This document shows, one piece after another, positions 37,571-50,097 of a stretch of DNA of 64,000 nucleotides. The notes below the pieces were generated by a model. The model was not told the DNA's origin. It did not search any database and worked only from the letters and a program-made list of their open reading frames with translations. The position numbers and the translations under genes were made by a program. The DNA is from Siminovitchia fortis (GTDB lineage: Bacteria > Bacillota > Bacilli > Bacillales > Bacillaceae_C): the NCBI RefSeq assembly GCF_003605365.2, contig NZ_QYTU02000003.1:62001-126000 (forward strand). Reading direction: 5' to 3'. The stretch's first letter is position 1. Each line of letters starts with the position of its first letter.

Positions 37571-37637
37571 TGTCCAGCTCCAGGCGCCATCGGCTTGTGC
37601 TTGTCGCCGATAGGCGGGCGCCTTGCGCTTTTCTTTA
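37571..37637 (+). repeat. Family A repeat, minimal form
   Basis: 67-bp palindromic element: TGTCCAGCTCCAGGCGCCAT, short centre GCTTGTGCTTGTCGCC, then GATAGGCGGGCGCCTTGCGC and TTTTCTTT. It lacks the interior insert of the other family A copies. The 60 bases before it (37508-37570) also resemble those before the copy at 43605. It accounts for much of the 316-bp frr-uppS gap; the remaining 100 bases hold an AT-rich leader with no clear promoter. Confidence 0.8.
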
Positions 37638-37739
37638 ATGGATGAAATAAATCGTCGGAGAATCATATCGCATCCTCATATGGATATGCTAAAATATGTT
37701 TGACGCACAGAACAATGCATTTCTGACGGAGGACTCATT

Positions 37740-38534
37740 ATGTTCAATAAAACGAAGTTTTGGAAAACTTCAAAAGAGCAAGATTTGCAGGATGACCGAA
37801 TCAGTCAAATACTTGCCCATCCCATTCCGGAGCATGTCGCCATCATTATGGACGGAAACGGACGGTGGGCGAAAAAAAGGGCACTTCCCCGGATTGCCGG
37901 ACACCACGAGGGTATGAAAACTGTAAAAAAGATAACAAAGGCAGCCAGTAAACTTGGAATAAAGATCCTTACATTATATGCTTTTTCAACTGAAAACTGG
38001 AAGCGCCCCAAAACAGAGGTCGATTATTTAATGAAGCTTCCAGAACAGTTTTTGGGCAGTTTTTTGCCGGAATTGATAGAGGAAAACGTTAAAGTCTCAA
38101 CAATGGGAGATATGGATCGCCTTCCGGCAAGTACAAGGAAGGCTGTTGATCAAGCCAAAGAAAAAACAAAGAACAATGACGGCCTGATTTTAAATTTTGC
38201 ACTAAACTATGGAAGCCGCTCGGAAATAATCGATGCCATAAAACATCTTTCTTCGGATGTAAAAAAAGGCATCATAAATGAAGAGGATATTGACGATGAC
38301 TGCTTTTCAAATTATTTGATGACAGAGAGCCTGAAAGATCCTGATTTGCTCATCAGGACAAGCGGAGAGGTCCGCTTGAGCAATTTCATGCTCTGGCAGC
38401 TTGCATATACCGAACTGTATTTTATGGATATCCTCTGGCCGGACTTTTCTGAAGAAAACTTGCTTGAAGCGATTGAATCATTTCAAAGGCGGTCCAGAAG
38501 ATACGGCGGATTACTTGGCGAGGAGATACAATAA
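37740..38534 (+). CDS. uppS: undecaprenyl diphosphate synthase (isoprenyl transferase)
   Basis: 264 residues; cis-prenyltransferase making the lipid carrier for wall synthesis. VAIIMDGNGRWAKKRALPRIAGH (read in parts, about 31-53) contains the catalytic Asp; DLLIRTSGEVRLSNFMLWQ (about 203-221) is the second signature. ATG after GGAGG. One base before cdsA. Confidence 0.97.
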   Translation: MFNKTKFWKTSKEQDLQDDRISQILAHPIPEHVAIIMDGNGRWAKKRALPRIAGHHEGMKTVKKITKAASKLGIKILTLYAFSTENWKRPKTEVDYLMKLPEQFLGSFLPELIEENVKVSTMGDMDRLPASTRKAVDQAKEKTKNNDGLILNFALNYGSRSEIIDAIKHLSSDVKKGIINEEDIDDDCFSNYLMTESLKDPDLLIRTSGEVRLSNFMLWQLAYTELYFMDILWPDFSEENLLEAIESFQRRSRRYGGLLGEEIQ

Positions 38535-39320
38535 ATGAAGGTAAGAATCATTTCAGCGATAGTGGCAATAGCCATATTTTTACCGCTTCTTTACATAGGC
38601 GGAATCCCATTCTTTCTTTTGGTGTATGCCATGGCAACGATTGGGTTGTATGAATTATTGAAAATGCGGAAGCAGCCGCTTATTTCTGTGCAGGGGGCCT
38701 TGTCTTTGGCACTCCTTTGGATTATCCTTTTACCCGGACAGGCGTTTGAATCAGGGCACGGGGCGGATATTAAAATAAAAGCCGCAATCTTGGCTGTCCT
38801 CCTTTTTTTATCATATACTGTTATAAGTAAAAATAAATTTGATTTTGATGATGCGGGTTTTGTCATACTGTCGGTATTATATGTCGGAATCGGTTTCCAT
38901 TTTCTGATGGAAACGCGTGAGGCAGGAATCGTTTATTTGTTCTATGTTCTGTTTGTCGTATGGGGAACAGATTCCGGTGCATATTTTGTCGGAAGGTCCC
39001 TGGGTAAACGTAAGCTGTGGCCGGAAATCAGTCCGAACAAAACGATCGGAGGTTCTGTAGGGGGTATTTTAATTGCTTTGCTCATTGCCCTGGCCTTTTT
39101 TGCTTTTACCACAATAGACATACCGCTGGTTAAGCTGCTTACTGTTACTGTTATTCTTTCAGTTTTTGGACAAATAGGAGACTTGGCCCAATCAGCCTTC
39201 AAACGTCATTATGGGGTGAAGGATTCCGGCAATATTATGCCGGGGCACGGGGGAGTATTGGACAGGTGCGACAGTTGGCTGTTTGTACTGCCGCTTGTCC
39301 ATGTGCTGCAGATTATTTAA
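38535..39320 (+). CDS. cdsA: phosphatidate cytidylyltransferase
   Basis: 261 residues, about seven membrane helices. The C-terminal signature SAFKRHYGVKDSGNIMPGHG followed by GVLDRCDS identifies CdsA, which makes CDP-diacylglycerol for phospholipids. Immediately follows uppS. Confidence 0.97.
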   Translation: MKVRIISAIVAIAIFLPLLYIGGIPFFLLVYAMATIGLYELLKMRKQPLISVQGALSLALLWIILLPGQAFESGHGADIKIKAAILAVLLFLSYTVISKNKFDFDDAGFVILSVLYVGIGFHFLMETREAGIVYLFYVLFVVWGTDSGAYFVGRSLGKRKLWPEISPNKTIGGSVGGILIALLIALAFFAFTTIDIPLVKLLTVTVILSVFGQIGDLAQSAFKRHYGVKDSGNIMPGHGGVLDRCDSWLFVLPLVHVLQII

Positions 39321-39355
39321 TAAGGCATGAATAGTAGTTATCGGGAGTGAAGAGT

Positions 39356-40501
39356 TTGAAATATATTAGTTTATTGGGGGCCACAGGTTCAATTGGCACC
39401 CAAACCCTTGAATTGATCAGGGAACATCCTGAACAATTTCAGCTGGCTGCCCTAACGGCCGGCAAAAACATAGAACTTGTCAGAAAAATCATTTCGGAGT
39501 TTCAACCGCAGCTCGTTTCGGTGCAGACGAAAGAGGACTGCGAGGCACTCCGGGGGGAATTTTCGTCCGGCATAAAATTTGTATACGGGGAAGAGGGTTT
39601 GGTGGAAGCGGCTGTGTTCGGCCAGGCAGATATCGTTCTGAACGCAGTCATCGGAAGTGTCGGACTCTTTCCGACATTACAGGCGATAGAAGCCGGTAAA
39701 AAAATCGCTATTGCCAATAAAGAAACATTGGTGACAGCCGGACATCTCGTCATGGCAGCGGCAAGGAAGAAAAATGTGGATATCCTTCCGGTTGACAGCG
39801 AGCACTCGGCCATATTCCAGTGCCTGCAAGGCGAGGAAATGAAGGATTTATCCAGGCTGCTGATCACCGCATCGGGCGGAAGTTTCCGGGACTTAACCCG
39901 GGAAGAATTGGAGTTTGTGACACTGGAACAGGCTTTGAATCATCCAAATTGGTCAATGGGCTCCAAAATTACGATTGACTCTGCTACAATGATGAACAAA
40001 GGCCTGGAAGTAATAGAAGCCCATTGGCTGTTTGACTTGCCTTATGATAAGATAGATGTCATTTTGCACCGGGAAAGCATCATCCACTCGCTTGTCGAAT
40101 TTCATGACAGCAGTGTAATTGCGCAGCTCGGCACCCCTGACATGAGAGTTCCCATTCAATACGCTCTTACCTATCCGGAGCGTCTCCCGCTTCAATCGGC
40201 AAAAAGGCTGAACCTTGTGGAAATCGGAGAGCTTCACTTTGAAAAAATGGACATGGACCGTTATCGGTGCCTATATCTCGCATATGAAGCGGGGCGCCGT
40301 GGAGGTACAATGCCTACAGTATTAAATGCAGCAAACGAGGCAGCTGTGAATGCTTTCCTTGAGCAGAAAATACCATTTATCCGGATTGAGGAACTGATTG
40401 AAAAAGCGTTGGAAAGACATCATGTAATTGATAATCCTGATCTTTCCGCCATTCGGGAAGTTGATGGGGAGACAAGACGGTATGTTCATACACTCCTTTA
40501 A
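39356..40501 (+). CDS. dxr: 1-deoxy-D-xylulose 5-phosphate reductoisomerase
   Basis: 381 residues; second step of the MEP isoprenoid pathway that feeds UppS. NADPH-binding [15 protein letters not shown] at the N-terminus, [10 protein letters not shown] near 123, [13 protein letters not shown] near 145, and the flexible-loop SWSMG-type [19 protein letters not shown] near 199. TTG 39356 after GGGAGTGA is preferred over GTG 39347, whose ribosome binding site is too close. Confidence 0.96.
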   Translation: MKYISLLGATGSIGTQTLELIREHPEQFQLAALTAGKNIELVRKIISEFQPQLVSVQTKEDCEALRGEFSSGIKFVYGEEGLVEAAVFGQADIVLNAVIGSVGLFPTLQAIEAGKKIAIANKETLVTAGHLVMAAARKKNVDILPVDSEHSAIFQCLQGEEMKDLSRLLITASGGSFRDLTREELEFVTLEQALNHPNWSMGSKITIDSATMMNKGLEVIEAHWLFDLPYDKIDVILHRESIIHSLVEFHDSSVIAQLGTPDMRVPIQYALTYPERLPLQSAKRLNLVEIGELHFEKMDMDRYRCLYLAYEAGRRGGTMPTVLNAANEAAVNAFLEQKIPFIRIEELIEKALERHHVIDNPDLSAIREVDGETRRYVHTLL

Positions 40502-40516
40502 AAGGTGGTTATTTTT

Positions 40517-41782
40517 TTGAATACAGTCATCGCTTTTATCATTATTTTTGGCGCTTTGGTATTCTTCCATGAACTCGGACACTTTGTCTTTGCGAAGCGT
40601 GCAGGAATACTGGTCAGAGAGTTTGCGATCGGGATGGGACCGAAAGTGTTTTCCCATAAAACGAAAGAAACGTTATATACCATTCGTCTACTTCCCCTTG
40701 GCGGCTACGTGAGAATGGCCGGCGAGGACCCCGAAATGATGGAGATCAAGCCGGGACACCGGGTAGCTCTCATTTTGAATGATGATGATTTGGTTGAGAA
40801 AGTTATACTGCAGGGAAAGGACCGTTTTTCCAATGCGCGGGCTGTGGAAGTGGAATCGGCCGACCTTGAGCATGAGTTAATTATAAAAGGTTACGAAGAT
40901 GGGGAAGATGAAACATTAAAAACATTCCGTCTATCGCATAAAGCTAAAATTGTCGAGGATCAAACGGAAACACAAATCGCTCCATGGGACCGCCAGTTTG
41001 GTTCGAAGAAACTGAGTGCGAGGGCGATGACCATTTTTGCCGGCCCTATGATGAACTTTGTTCTTGCCATTGTCATTTTCACGGCATTGGGATTCATCCA
41101 GGGTGTACAGGTGAACGATCCGCTTATCGGCAAATTGCTTCCGGACGGATCGGCAAACGAAGCGGGCTTTAAGGAAGGTGACGTTGTTTTAAGTATCGAC
41201 GGAGCCGAAATTTCGAACTTTGAAGATATAACCGAGATTGTTCGCAGCCATCCTGGGGAAGAGCTCGTTTTTACAGTTGAACGCGGGGACAAGACGCTTG
41301 ATATTCCGGTAACGCCCAAAAGGGAAGTGGCGGAGGGCAAGGAGTTTGGCCTGATCGGAGTACAGGCGCCCGTCGATAAATCATTTACAAGCGTAGCGGT
41401 CAACGGTTTCACCGAAACGTACCATTGGACAGTTGAGATATTCCGGCTGCTTGGAAAGCTTGTTACAGGGCAGTTCTCCATTGATATGCTTGCTGGTCCT
41501 GTCGGAATTTATAAAACAACGGAGACTGTGGCGAAATCCGGAGTTCTACTGTTAATGAAATGGGCTGCACTTCTAAGCATCAACCTGGGAATCATGAACT
41601 TGCTCCCGGTACCGGCGCTTGACGGCGGACGACTCCTGTTCTTTGGTGTGGAGGCATTGCGTGGAAAACCGATTGACCGCCAAAAAGAAGGAATGGTCCA
41701 TTTTATCGGATTTGCCCTTTTGATGGTCTTGATGATTGTTGTTACGTGGAATGACATTCAACGTTTTTTTATCATTAAATAA
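40517..41782 (+). CDS. rseP: site-2 protease RseP/RasP
   Basis: 421-residue intramembrane zinc metalloprotease. HELGH at 18-22 in the first helix, [13 protein letters not shown] near the C-terminus (third helix ligand Asp), a PDZ domain in between (about 195-275, [22 protein letters not shown]). In Bacillus it cleaves anti-sigma factors and signal peptides. TTG 40517 eight bases after AAAGGTGG. Overlaps the upstream frame of proS by one base only. Confidence 0.95.
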   Translation: MNTVIAFIIIFGALVFFHELGHFVFAKRAGILVREFAIGMGPKVFSHKTKETLYTIRLLPLGGYVRMAGEDPEMMEIKPGHRVALILNDDDLVEKVILQGKDRFSNARAVEVESADLEHELIIKGYEDGEDETLKTFRLSHKAKIVEDQTETQIAPWDRQFGSKKLSARAMTIFAGPMMNFVLAIVIFTALGFIQGVQVNDPLIGKLLPDGSANEAGFKEGDVVLSIDGAEISNFEDITEIVRSHPGEELVFTVERGDKTLDIPVTPKREVAEGKEFGLIGVQAPVDKSFTSVAVNGFTETYHWTVEIFRLLGKLVTGQFSIDMLAGPVGIYKTTETVAKSGVLLLMKWAALLSINLGIMNLLPVPALDGGRLLFFGVEALRGKPIDRQKEGMVHFIGFALLMVLMIVVTWNDIQRFFIIK

Positions 41783-41802
41783 TGCAGATAGAGGTGCAAG
41801 TG

Positions 41803-43509
41803 ATGAGGCAAAGCATGACATTGATCCCAACGCTCCGCGAGCTGCCGTCTGATGCTGAAATCAAAAGCCATCAGCTGTTGCTCCGGGCGGGTTTTATTAA
41901 GCAAATCGCAAGCGGTGTATATTCATACTTGCCGCTGGCCAAAAGAGCGCTTGATCATATTGAACAGATTATAAGGGAAGAAATGGAAAACGCGGGAGCG
42001 GCAGAACTGCTCCTGCCGGCCCTCCAGCCCGCCGAATTATGGCAGTCTTCGGGGCGCTGGTATACATACGGTGATGAATTGATGAGAATGCAAGACCGCC
42101 ATGACCGCAGCTTTGCATTAGGCCCTACACATGAGGAAGTGATTACAAGTATCGTAAGTGACGGCATCCCGTCATATAAACGCCTTCCGATTATACTGTA
42201 CCAAATCCAGACGAAATTCAGGGATGAGAAGCGTCCACGCTTTGGCCTGTTACGCGGGCGGGAATTCATCATGAAAGATGCATATTCATTCCATACATCG
42301 GCGGAAAGCCTGGATGAAGCCTATCAAAAGATGTATCAGGCCTACACAAACATTTTTACGCGATGCGGTTTGGATTTTAGGGCTGTTTTGGCTGATTCCG
42401 GGGCGATAGGCGGAAAGGATACACAGGAGTTCATGGTCTTATCCGAAATCGGCGAGGATACGATCGCCTACTCGGATGGCTCAACTTACGCAGCAAACAT
42501 CGAGATGGCGGAAGTTCATCAAGTGTATGAAAGACCGGATGAGCCGGAAAAAGAGCTGTCAAAAGTTGAAACGCCCGGCCAAAAAACAATTGCCGAAGTT
42601 TCTGGATTTTTAAATGTACAATCATCCAATATCATTAAATCGCTTGTTCTGATTGTGGATGAGGAGCCGGTAATGGTCCTGGTCAGGGGAGATCATGAAA
42701 TCAATGACATTAAAGTGAAAAACGCGCTGAATGCCGGATCCGTCGAATTTGCAGACGAAGAACGGACTAAGGAGCTGCTGAACTGTTCATTCGGCTCGAT
42801 TGGGCCGGTCAACCTTCCTGGAACAATGAAAATTGTTGCGGACAAAGCTGTGGAAGCAATGGTCAATGCTGTATGCGGAGCCAATGAAGAAGATTTCCAC
42901 TACATTAATGTCGTGCCGGGCAGGGATTTTACAGTTGAAAAGTATGCGGATCTAAGATTCATTCAGGAAGGTGACCCATCACCTGACGGAAAAGGAATCA
43001 TCCGGTTTGCACGGGGAATTGAAGTCGGACATATCTTCAAACTGGGAACTACATACAGTGAAGCGATGTCAGCAACGTATTTGGATGAAAACGGAAAACC
43101 CCATCCTTATATCATGGGATGTTACGGGATAGGCGTCTCCCGAACGCTTTCTGCTGTTGCCGAACAGTTTAATGACGAGAACGGGTTGATCTGGCCGGCC
43201 AGTATTGCACCGTATGATATTCATTTGATTCCGGTTAACATGAAGGATGCGGAGCAGGCAGATCTTGCCGAAAAATTGTATACCGAGCTGAGGGAACATC
43301 GATACAGTGTATTGTTCGATGACCGTAATGAGCGGCCGGGAGTCAAATTCAAAGACTCTGATTTAATTGGCATGCCTGTCCGGGTGACAGTCGGAAAAAA
43401 AGCGGCCGAAGGCATTGTGGAAATCAAAATCCGGAAATCCGGCGAAATGCAGGAAGTAAAAGCAGAGGAGCTGCTTGATGTCCTTACGGATATTTTCAAA
43501 GAATTGTAA
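41803..43509 (+). CDS. proS: prolyl-tRNA synthetase
   Basis: 568 residues, bacterial-type class II enzyme with an editing (INS) domain inserted at about 225-390. Motif 2 region [28 protein letters not shown] and motif 3 [13 protein letters not shown] are clear in parts; C-terminal anticodon-binding domain. ATG 41803 six bases after GAGGTG; an ATG seven codons upstream has no suitable site. Confidence 0.97.
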   Translation: MRQSMTLIPTLRELPSDAEIKSHQLLLRAGFIKQIASGVYSYLPLAKRALDHIEQIIREEMENAGAAELLLPALQPAELWQSSGRWYTYGDELMRMQDRHDRSFALGPTHEEVITSIVSDGIPSYKRLPIILYQIQTKFRDEKRPRFGLLRGREFIMKDAYSFHTSAESLDEAYQKMYQAYTNIFTRCGLDFRAVLADSGAIGGKDTQEFMVLSEIGEDTIAYSDGSTYAANIEMAEVHQVYERPDEPEKELSKVETPGQKTIAEVSGFLNVQSSNIIKSLVLIVDEEPVMVLVRGDHEINDIKVKNALNAGSVEFADEERTKELLNCSFGSIGPVNLPGTMKIVADKAVEAMVNAVCGANEEDFHYINVVPGRDFTVEKYADLRFIQEGDPSPDGKGIIRFARGIEVGHIFKLGTTYSEAMSATYLDENGKPHPYIMGCYGIGVSRTLSAVAEQFNDENGLIWPASIAPYDIHLIPVNMKDAEQADLAEKLYTELREHRYSVLFDDRNERPGVKFKDSDLIGMPVRVTVGKKAAEGIVEIKIRKSGEMQEVKAEELLDVLTDIFKEL

Positions 43510-43518
43510 TGTAGAGCA

Positions 43519-43551
43519 AAGGGTACCTTTATAAAAAGGTGCCTTCCTTTA
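43519..43551 (+). terminator. proS terminator
   Basis: GGTACCTTT pairs with AAAGGTGCC (one G-U) around a short loop, followed by TTCCTTT. Moderate T-tract. Confidence 0.6.
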
Positions 43552-43604
43552 AAAGCTAAAGAAAGCATTTTACCGAATTTTCTCTTCAAACAAGATTAAC
43601 GTAA

Positions 43605-43724
43605 TGTCCAGCTTCAGGCGCCATCGGCGCAAGGATTAAGCCAATCGCTGCTGAAGGCAAACTACGCCTTCGCAAGCGTAGTCTAGCTTTGCGCCGATAG
43701 ACGGGCGCCTTGCGCTTTTCTTAA
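43605..43724 (+). repeat. Family A repeat with interior insert
   Basis: TGTCCAGCTTCAGGCGCCAT at the left and GGGCGCCTTGCGCTTTTCTT at the right. The interior contains CGCTGCTGAAGGCAAACTAC and a small palindrome CTACGCCTTCGCAAGCGTAG. The 55-60 bases before it resemble those before 37571. In the proS-polC gap. Confidence 0.8.
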
Positions 43725-43758
43725 TCATGAGCGCAAATGAATTGGGGGAGAGGAACAA

Positions 43759-46700
43759 ATGACGTCCAAGACGCATAATCCCGCCGAAAATAAAGAGCGT
43801 TTTCTGCTGTTGCTCCAGCAGATCGGTTTGACGGATGACCAATATATACAGTATTTCGAATCCGGACGGATTGAAAAACTCGTTGTAGATAAAACAAATA
43901 AAAGGTGGCATTTTTATTTTTCATTGGAGCGCCTGCTCCCGTGCCGCGTTTATACAATATTTTCCCAAAAACTTCAACAAGCTTTTAGCCAGATTGCCCA
44001 TGTAGATTTTACTGTATCTTACAATGATCATACTTTCAGCAAAGAGCTGGTCATCGATTATTGGCGCGACTGTCTGAAAGAGATCGAGGGGATGTCCCCG
44101 ATGCTTTTTGGCCTTTTGGACGGACAGCTTCCCGATGTCCATGGGAATAAGATTATTGTCAAAGTCAGAAATGACATGGAGGCAAGGACGCTTCAGGAGA
44201 AATACGGAAAGACCGTTTCCGATATATATTTGAAATTCGGCTTTCCTTCTTTGATGCTGTTGGCTGAAATCGATGATGAGGGACAATCCAATGAAGAGTA
44301 TGAGAAATTTATGGAAGAAAAGCGGAAAGAGGACGAAGAGCGGGCACGCCAGGCACTGGCGGAAATGAAACGGATGGAAGCGGAGAAAGAGAATAGCAGC
44401 GGGGGTGAAGTGAGCGGCCCCTTGATGATCGGATATGCGATAAAAAACGATGAAGAGATCAAAAAGCTTGAAGAAATCCATGATGAAGAACGCAGAATTA
44501 CAGTCGAAGGATATATTTTTTCAGCCGAAACAAGGGAACTTCGCAGCGGCCGGACACTGTTGACTTTTAAAATGACAGATTATACCGATTCTATCTCCGT
44601 TAAAATGTTCTCAAAAGATCATGATGACGCTGCCCTGATGAATAAGCTGAAAAAAGGCATGTGGGCAAGAGTGCGCGGCAGCGTACAAAATGATACATTT
44701 GCCAGGGAACTTGTGATCATGGCCCAGGATATCAATGAAGTGAAGGCAAAGGAAAGAAAAGACCTTGCCGAAGGCAAAAAGCGGGTTGAGCTTCATTTGC
44801 ATTCTCCGATGAGCCAGATGGATGCTGTCACTTCCATAAGCCGTTTTGTTTCCCAAGCAAAAAAATGGGGGCATACTGCCGTTGCACTTACGGATCATGC
44901 AGTTGTGCAATCATTTCCCGAAGCATACAGTGCAGGAAAGAAGAATGATATAAAAATCCTGTATGGCCTGGAGGCCAATCTGGTTGACGACGGTGTTCCG
45001 ATTGCCTATAACAGTGCACACCGGCTTTTGGAAGATGATACATATATTGTGTTTGACGTAGAAACGACAGGCCTTTCGGCAATCTATGATAAAATCATAG
45101 AATTGGCTGCTGTAAAAATACGGGGGGGAGAAGAGGTCGGCCGTTTCGAAAGATTCGCAAACCCGCATCACCCTCTGTCTGCCACAACGATTGAATTGAC
45201 AGGCATAACGGATGACATGGTCGAAAATGCGCCGGAAATCGAGGAGGTCCTCCATGATTTTCATAAATGGGCGGAGGATGGAATCCTCGTTGCTCACAAT
45301 GCTTCATTCGATATAGGCTTTTTAAATGCCGGCAATCAGCGGGCAGGGTTACCGAAGGTGGAAAATCCCGTTATCGATACATTGGAACTTGCCAGGTTCC
45401 TGTACCCTGAATTCAAAAATCACCGCCTGAATACATTGGCCAAAAGGTTCGATATCGAGCTCGTCCAGCATCACAGGGCCATATATGACGCAGAGGCAAC
45501 CGGTAAGATATTTTTGAAGCTGCTGGCTGACGCCAGGCAAAAAGATATTCTTTACCACGATCAGCTGAATGATAATATGGGACAGGGAGATTCATATAAG
45601 CGGTCAAGGCCTTCCCATTGTACGTTGCTTGCACAAAATGATGCCGGATTGAAAAATCTTTATAAGCTTGTTTCATATTCCCATTTAAACTACTTTTATA
45701 GAGTTCCGCGCATCCCGCGCTCCTTATTGGAAAAATACAGGGAAGGCATCCTTGTCGGCTCCGGCTGCGATAAAGGGGAAGTTTTCGAAGCCATGATGCA
45801 AAAAGGACGCGCAGAAGCGGAGAAGGCGGCAGGCTTTTACGATTACCTTGAAATCCATCCGAAACCAGTCTACGCACCGCTTATCGAAATGGAGCTTGTA
45901 AGGGATGATAGAGATCTCGAAGATATAATCAAAAATATTGTAAGTATGGGAGAAGCGCTCAACCTGCCTGTTGTCGCGACCGGAAATGTCCACTATCTGA
46001 ACAAAGAGGACAAGGTCTACAGGGAAATATTGGTCAGGTCCCAAGGCGGGGCAAATCCGATGAACAGGTATAACCTGCCGGAGGTGCATTTCCGGACGAC
46101 GGATGAAATGCTTGCTGAATTTTCTTTTCTGGGCGAAGAAAAGGCGTATGAAGTCGTCGTAACCAATTCGAACTTGATTGCGGACAAAATCGAAGATGTC
46201 AAACCGATCAAAGATGACCTGTATACGCCGAAAATTGACGGCGCGGATGAGGAAATCAGGTCGATGAGTTATGAAATGGCCAGGTCGATTTATGGCGAAG
46301 AGCTTCCGGAAATTGTGGAGGCAAGGCTTGAAAAGGAACTGGCAAGCATCATCGGCCATGGATTTGCCGTTATCTATCTCATTTCTCATAAACTTGTAAA
46401 AAAATCATTGGTGGACGGTTATTTGGTAGGCTCAAGGGGATCTGTCGGTTCATCCCTGGTGGCCACCATGACAGAAATTACGGAAGTCAATCCGCTTCCG
46501 CCGCATTACGTCTGCCCGGAATGTAAGCACTCGGAATTCTTTGATGACGGATCGGTCGGTTCCGGATTTGACCTTCCGGATAAATCTTGCGAAAAATGCG
46601 GAGCAAAATATAAAAAAGACGGACACGACATACCGTTTGAAACGTTCCTTGGGTTTAAAGGGGACAAGGTACCGGATATCGATTTGAACTTCTCCGGCGA

Positions 46701-48093
46701 TTATCAGCCGCATGCCCATAATTATACAAAGGAACTGTTCGGGGAAGACTATGTATATCGTGCGGGTACAATCGGAACAGTGGCAGAAAAAACAGCTTAC
46801 GGCTATGTAAGGGGCTATGAGCAGGATAATAACTTAATGCTGCGGAATGCGGAAGTCGAAAGGCTCGTCCAAGGGTGTACCGGTGTAAAAAGAACAACGG
46901 GGCAGCACCCGGGAGGAATCATCGTTGTACCGTCGGATATGGAAATATTCGATTTCTGCCCGATCCAGTACCCGGCTGATGATACCGGGTCCAATTGGAG
47001 AACGACACATTTTGATTTCCACTCCATTGACAGCAATCTATTAAAATTGGATATTCTCGGTCACGATGATCCCACGGTGATCCGTCTGCTCCAAGAGCTC
47101 AGCGGCATAGACCCCAAGACCATTCCGATAGATGACCCGGAAGTAATGAAGATTTTCAGTGGCACGGAGTCTCTGGGCGTGACTGAAGAGCAGATCATGT
47201 GTAAAACAGGAACGCTGGGAATACCGGAATTTGGCACTCGCTTTGTCAGGCAAATGCTTGAAGATACGATGCCGACCACTTTTTCCGAGCTTGTTCAGAT
47301 TTCAGGACTTTCACACGGCACAGACGTATGGCTCGGAAACGCACAGGAGCTCATCCGATCCGGTACATGTACCCTTTCCGAAGTGATCGGGTGCCGGGAT
47401 GATATTATGGTATACCTTATTTACCAAGGCCTCGAGCCGTCACTTGCTTTTAAAATCATGGAGTCGGTCAGGAAAGGGAAAGGGCTGACACCTGAGTGGG
47501 AAGAAGAAATGCGGAAATGCAATGTGCCGGAATGGTATATTGATTCATGTAAAAAAATCAAATATATGTTCCCGAAAGCCCATGCTACAGCGTATGTGTT
47601 GATGGCAGTGAGAATCGCCTATTTCAAAGTCCATCATCCGCTTCTTTATTATGCAGCATATTTTACTGTGAGAGCGGAAGATTTTGACCTTGAAGCAATG
47701 GTGCGCGGTTCGCAGGCAATCAGGTCCAAAATAGAAGAGATCAATGCCAAAGGGCTTGAGGCCACAGCGAAAGAAAAGAGCCTGCTGACGGTTTTGGAAA
47801 TTGCCCTCGAAATGTGCGAACGAAAATTCAAATTCCAGCGGGTCGATCTTTATCGGTCAAGCGCCTCGGAATTCATCATTGACGGGGATACGCTGATTCC
47901 GCCATTCAATGCAATTCCCGGACTGGGTACAAATGCTGCAATCAATATCGTAAAAGCGCGCGAAGAAGGTGAATTCCTTTCGAAGGAAGACCTTCAGAAA
48001 CGGGGAAAAGTATCCAAGACAATTATTGAATACTTGGACCAGCAAGGTTGTCTGGAATCACTTCCTGAACAAAATCAGCTGTCCCTCTTTTAA
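43759..48093 (+). CDS. polC: DNA polymerase III alpha subunit, PolC type
   Basis: 1444 residues; replicative polymerase of low-GC Gram-positives. Order: N-terminal domain, OB fold (about 250-330, [20 protein letters not shown]), PHP domain ([15 protein letters not shown] from about 342) interrupted by the DnaQ-type 3'-5' exonuclease (FDVETTGLS with Asp433 and Glu435), polymerase palm with [12 protein letters not shown] near 973, and an upstream zinc-binding [21 protein letters not shown] after GGGGGAGAGG. Stand-alone transcription unit between repeats. Confidence 0.98.
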   Translation: MTSKTHNPAENKERFLLLLQQIGLTDDQYIQYFESGRIEKLVVDKTNKRWHFYFSLERLLPCRVYTIFSQKLQQAFSQIAHVDFTVSYNDHTFSKELVIDYWRDCLKEIEGMSPMLFGLLDGQLPDVHGNKIIVKVRNDMEARTLQEKYGKTVSDIYLKFGFPSLMLLAEIDDEGQSNEEYEKFMEEKRKEDEERARQALAEMKRMEAEKENSSGGEVSGPLMIGYAIKNDEEIKKLEEIHDEERRITVEGYIFSAETRELRSGRTLLTFKMTDYTDSISVKMFSKDHDDAALMNKLKKGMWARVRGSVQNDTFARELVIMAQDINEVKAKERKDLAEGKKRVELHLHSPMSQMDAVTSISRFVSQAKKWGHTAVALTDHAVVQSFPEAYSAGKKNDIKILYGLEANLVDDGVPIAYNSAHRLLEDDTYIVFDVETTGLSAIYDKIIELAAVKIRGGEEVGRFERFANPHHPLSATTIELTGITDDMVENAPEIEEVLHDFHKWAEDGILVAHNASFDIGFLNAGNQRAGLPKVENPVIDTLELARFLYPEFKNHRLNTLAKRFDIELVQHHRAIYDAEATGKIFLKLLADARQKDILYHDQLNDNMGQGDSYKRSRPSHCTLLAQNDAGLKNLYKLVSYSHLNYFYRVPRIPRSLLEKYREGILVGSGCDKGEVFEAMMQKGRAEAEKAAGFYDYLEIHPKPVYAPLIEMELVRDDRDLEDIIKNIVSMGEALNLPVVATGNVHYLNKEDKVYREILVRSQGGANPMNRYNLPEVHFRTTDEMLAEFSFLGEEKAYEVVVTNSNLIADKIEDVKPIKDDLYTPKIDGADEEIRSMSYEMARSIYGEELPEIVEARLEKELASIIGHGFAVIYLISHKLVKKSLVDGYLVGSRGSVGSSLVATMTEITEVNPLPPHYVCPECKHSEFFDDGSVGSGFDLPDKSCEKCGAKYKKDGHDIPFETFLGFKGDKVPDIDLNFSGDYQPHAHNYTKELFGEDYVYRAGTIGTVAEKTAYGYVRGYEQDNNLMLRNAEVERLVQGCTGVKRTTGQHPGGIIVVPSDMEIFDFCPIQYPADDTGSNWRTTHFDFHSIDSNLLKLDILGHDDPTVIRLLQELSGIDPKTIPIDDPEVMKIFSGTESLGVTEEQIMCKTGTLGIPEFGTRFVRQMLEDTMPTTFSELVQISGLSHGTDVWLGNAQELIRSGTCTLSEVIGCRDDIMVYLIYQGLEPSLAFKIMESVRKGKGLTPEWEEEMRKCNVPEWYIDSCKKIKYMFPKAHATAYVLMAVRIAYFKVHHPLLYYAAYFTVRAEDFDLEAMVRGSQAIRSKIEEINAKGLEATAKEKSLLTVLEIALEMCERKFKFQRVDLYRSSASEFIIDGDTLIPPFNAIPGLGTNAAINIVKAREEGEFLSKEDLQKRGKVSKTIIEYLDQQGCLESLPEQNQLSLF

Positions 48094-48193
48094 GATTTTT
48101 TGCAAGGACTGCCTGGTTTCAGCCGATTATTTGCAAACAATACATGATTATGGTATATTTTTATTGGAAATACTATGAATAGACTCTGCGCAA

Positions 48194-48220
48194 AAAGAGT
48201 GGGTGCCCCCCACTCTTTCG
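48194..48220 (+). terminator. probable polC terminator
   Basis: Perfect 10-bp stem AAAGAGTGGG/CCCACTCTTT with a five-base loop but only a short T-run, so termination may be weak. Confidence 0.55.
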
Positions 48221-48278
48221 TATTGTAAGAAAAGAAATTAAAATTAGACTATGTTTTCACTTAAATTGGTAAGTGTTT

Positions 48279-48403
48279 AGTCTAGCTTCAGGCGCCATCG
48301 GCTCGAGGACACAAGTCAAATTGCTGTGGTGGCTGTGGAACTGCCTCCTCGCAATTCGCCTTGTGCTTTTCGCCGATGAACAGGCGCCTTGCACTTTTCT
48401 TAT
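48279..48403 (+). repeat. Family A repeat with a different interior insert
   Basis: AGTCTAGCTTCAGGCGCCAT at the left, CAGGCGCCTTGCACTTTTCT at the right; the interior with CCACAGCAAT-type and CCTCCTCGCAATTC sequence is shared, inverted, with 2390-2512. It lies in the 364-bp polC-rimP gap; the remaining 50 bases lead into rimP. Confidence 0.8.
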
Positions 48404-48457
48404 TTGCAGATAAATATACGCAAAAACAAATAGAAACTCTATATTATGGAGGTTTTT

Positions 48458-48925
48458 ATGAGTAAAGTAACAGACATGGTTGAGGAACTGGCGGCTCCGA
48501 TTCTGGAAGAAATGCAGCTTGAACTGGTTGATATCGAATATGTCAAAGAAGGGAAAAATTGGTTTCTCCGCCTCTTCATTGATAAGGAGAACGGTGTGGA
48601 CATAGAGGAATGCGGCCTTGTCAGCGAAAAGCTTGGCGAAAAGCTCGATGAATTGGATCCCATACCTCACAATTACTTCCTGGAAGTATCGTCTCCAGGG
48701 GCAGAAAGGCCTTTGAAAAAGGCGGAAGATTTTATGAAAGCTGTTGGAAAACAGGTGAATGTTAAAACATATGAACCAATTGATGGAGAAAAAGAATTTG
48801 AAGGCAAACTGACTGAATTTAATGGCGAAGCTTTAAAGATCGACGTCAACATAAAAACCCGGACGAAAACATACGAAATTCCATTTGAAAAAGTGGCAAA
48901 AGCCCGTTTAGCCGTCGTTTTTTAA
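48458..48925 (+). CDS. rimP: ribosome maturation factor RimP
   Basis: 155 residues (YlxS). [25 protein letters not shown] and [21 protein letters not shown] (in parts) are the family signatures. Needed for 30S assembly. ATG 48458 six bases after ATGGAGG. First gene of the nusA-infB operon, as in most bacteria. Confidence 0.95.
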   Translation: MSKVTDMVEELAAPILEEMQLELVDIEYVKEGKNWFLRLFIDKENGVDIEECGLVSEKLGEKLDELDPIPHNYFLEVSSPGAERPLKKAEDFMKAVGKQVNVKTYEPIDGEKEFEGKLTEFNGEALKIDVNIKTRTKTYEIPFEKVAKARLAVVF

Positions 48926-48961
48926 ACAGCCGAACAAAAGTGAAAAGGGGAGAACATGTTC

Positions 48962-50086
48962 ATGAGCTCAGAACTAATGGATGCTCTAGTTGTTTTGGAA
49001 AAAGAAAAAGGAATTTCCCGGGAAGTCCTGATTGAGGCCATCGAAGCTGCCTTGGTTTCCGCTTATAAAAGAAACTTTAACCAGGCGCAGAATGTACGCG
49101 TCGACATGAACTTGGAAACAGGTACAATGAGGGTTTTTGCCAGAAAAGAAGTGGTCGATGAAGTATTTGATTCCAGGCTTGAAATCTCTCTGGATGAAGC
49201 CAGAAGCATTAATCCATCTTATGAGCCGGGCGATATGGTGGAGCTTGAAGTGACACCGAAGGAATTTGGCAGAATTGCAGCCCAGACAGCCAAACAGGTT
49301 GTCACACAGCGCGTGCGGGAAGCGGAACGGGGGATTATCTATTCCGAATTTGTGGATCGCGAGGATGATATCATGACAGGTATTGTTCAGCGCCAGGATC
49401 CCCGTTTCATATATGTAAGCCTTGGAAAAATCGAAGCGCTGCTTCCGCAAAGCGAGCAAATGTCCAATGAAACGTATAAGCCTCACGACCGGATCAAAGT
49501 CTATTTGACAAAAGTGGAAAAGACAACGAAAGGCCCGCAGATCTTTGTTTCAAGGACGCATCCGGGACTGCTCAAGCGCCTGTTTGAAATCGAAGTGCCG
49601 GAAATATACGATGGGACTGTTGAAATAAAGTCGGTTGCAAGGGAAGCGGGGGACCGTTCAAAGATCTCCGTGGCGACAGACTATGATGATATTGATCCTG
49701 TAGGCGCATGTGTCGGCCCTAAAGGATCGAGGGTCCAGGCCATTGTTGATGAATTGAAAGGTGAAAAGATTGACATTGTTGAATGGTCTTCGGATCCAGT
49801 CGAATTTGTGGCAAATGCATTAAGCCCCTCAAAGGTGCTGGATGTCATTGTGGACGATGAGGACAAAGCGACGACAGTGATTGTTCCGGATTATCAGCTT
49901 TCGCTTGCTATCGGAAAACGCGGACAAAACGCCCGCCTTGCCGCGAAATTGACAGGATGGAAAATAGACATCAAGAGTGAAACGGACGCCCGTGAATCCG
50001 GAATTTATCCAAGAGAAGAAGTCCTTGATTTTGAGGAAGAAGAATTGGACGAATCATTCGATTTGGTGGACGAAGAAATCGAATAG
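48962..50086 (+). CDS. nusA: transcription termination/antitermination protein NusA
   Basis: 374 residues. N-terminal RNA-polymerase-binding domain (about 1-125), S1 domain ([20 protein letters not shown], about 138), KH1 ([11 protein letters not shown], about 250) and KH2 ([19 protein letters not shown], about 315), without the C-terminal repeats of E. coli, as in Bacillus. ATG 48962 has better spacing to AAGGGGAG than the ATG two codons earlier. Confidence 0.97.
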   Translation: MSSELMDALVVLEKEKGISREVLIEAIEAALVSAYKRNFNQAQNVRVDMNLETGTMRVFARKEVVDEVFDSRLEISLDEARSINPSYEPGDMVELEVTPKEFGRIAAQTAKQVVTQRVREAERGIIYSEFVDREDDIMTGIVQRQDPRFIYVSLGKIEALLPQSEQMSNETYKPHDRIKVYLTKVEKTTKGPQIFVSRTHPGLLKRLFEIEVPEIYDGTVEIKSVAREAGDRSKISVATDYDDIDPVGACVGPKGSRVQAIVDELKGEKIDIVEWSSDPVEFVANALSPSKVLDVIVDDEDKATTVIVPDYQLSLAIGKRGQNARLAAKLTGWKIDIKSETDARESGIYPREEVLDFEEEELDESFDLVDEEIE

Positions 50087-50097
50087 GGGTGAGGAAG

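Noticed and set aside
43605-43724. CRISPR-like array from recurring palindromes
   Set aside because: Copies are dispersed over kilobases, not regularly spaced, and there are no cas genes.
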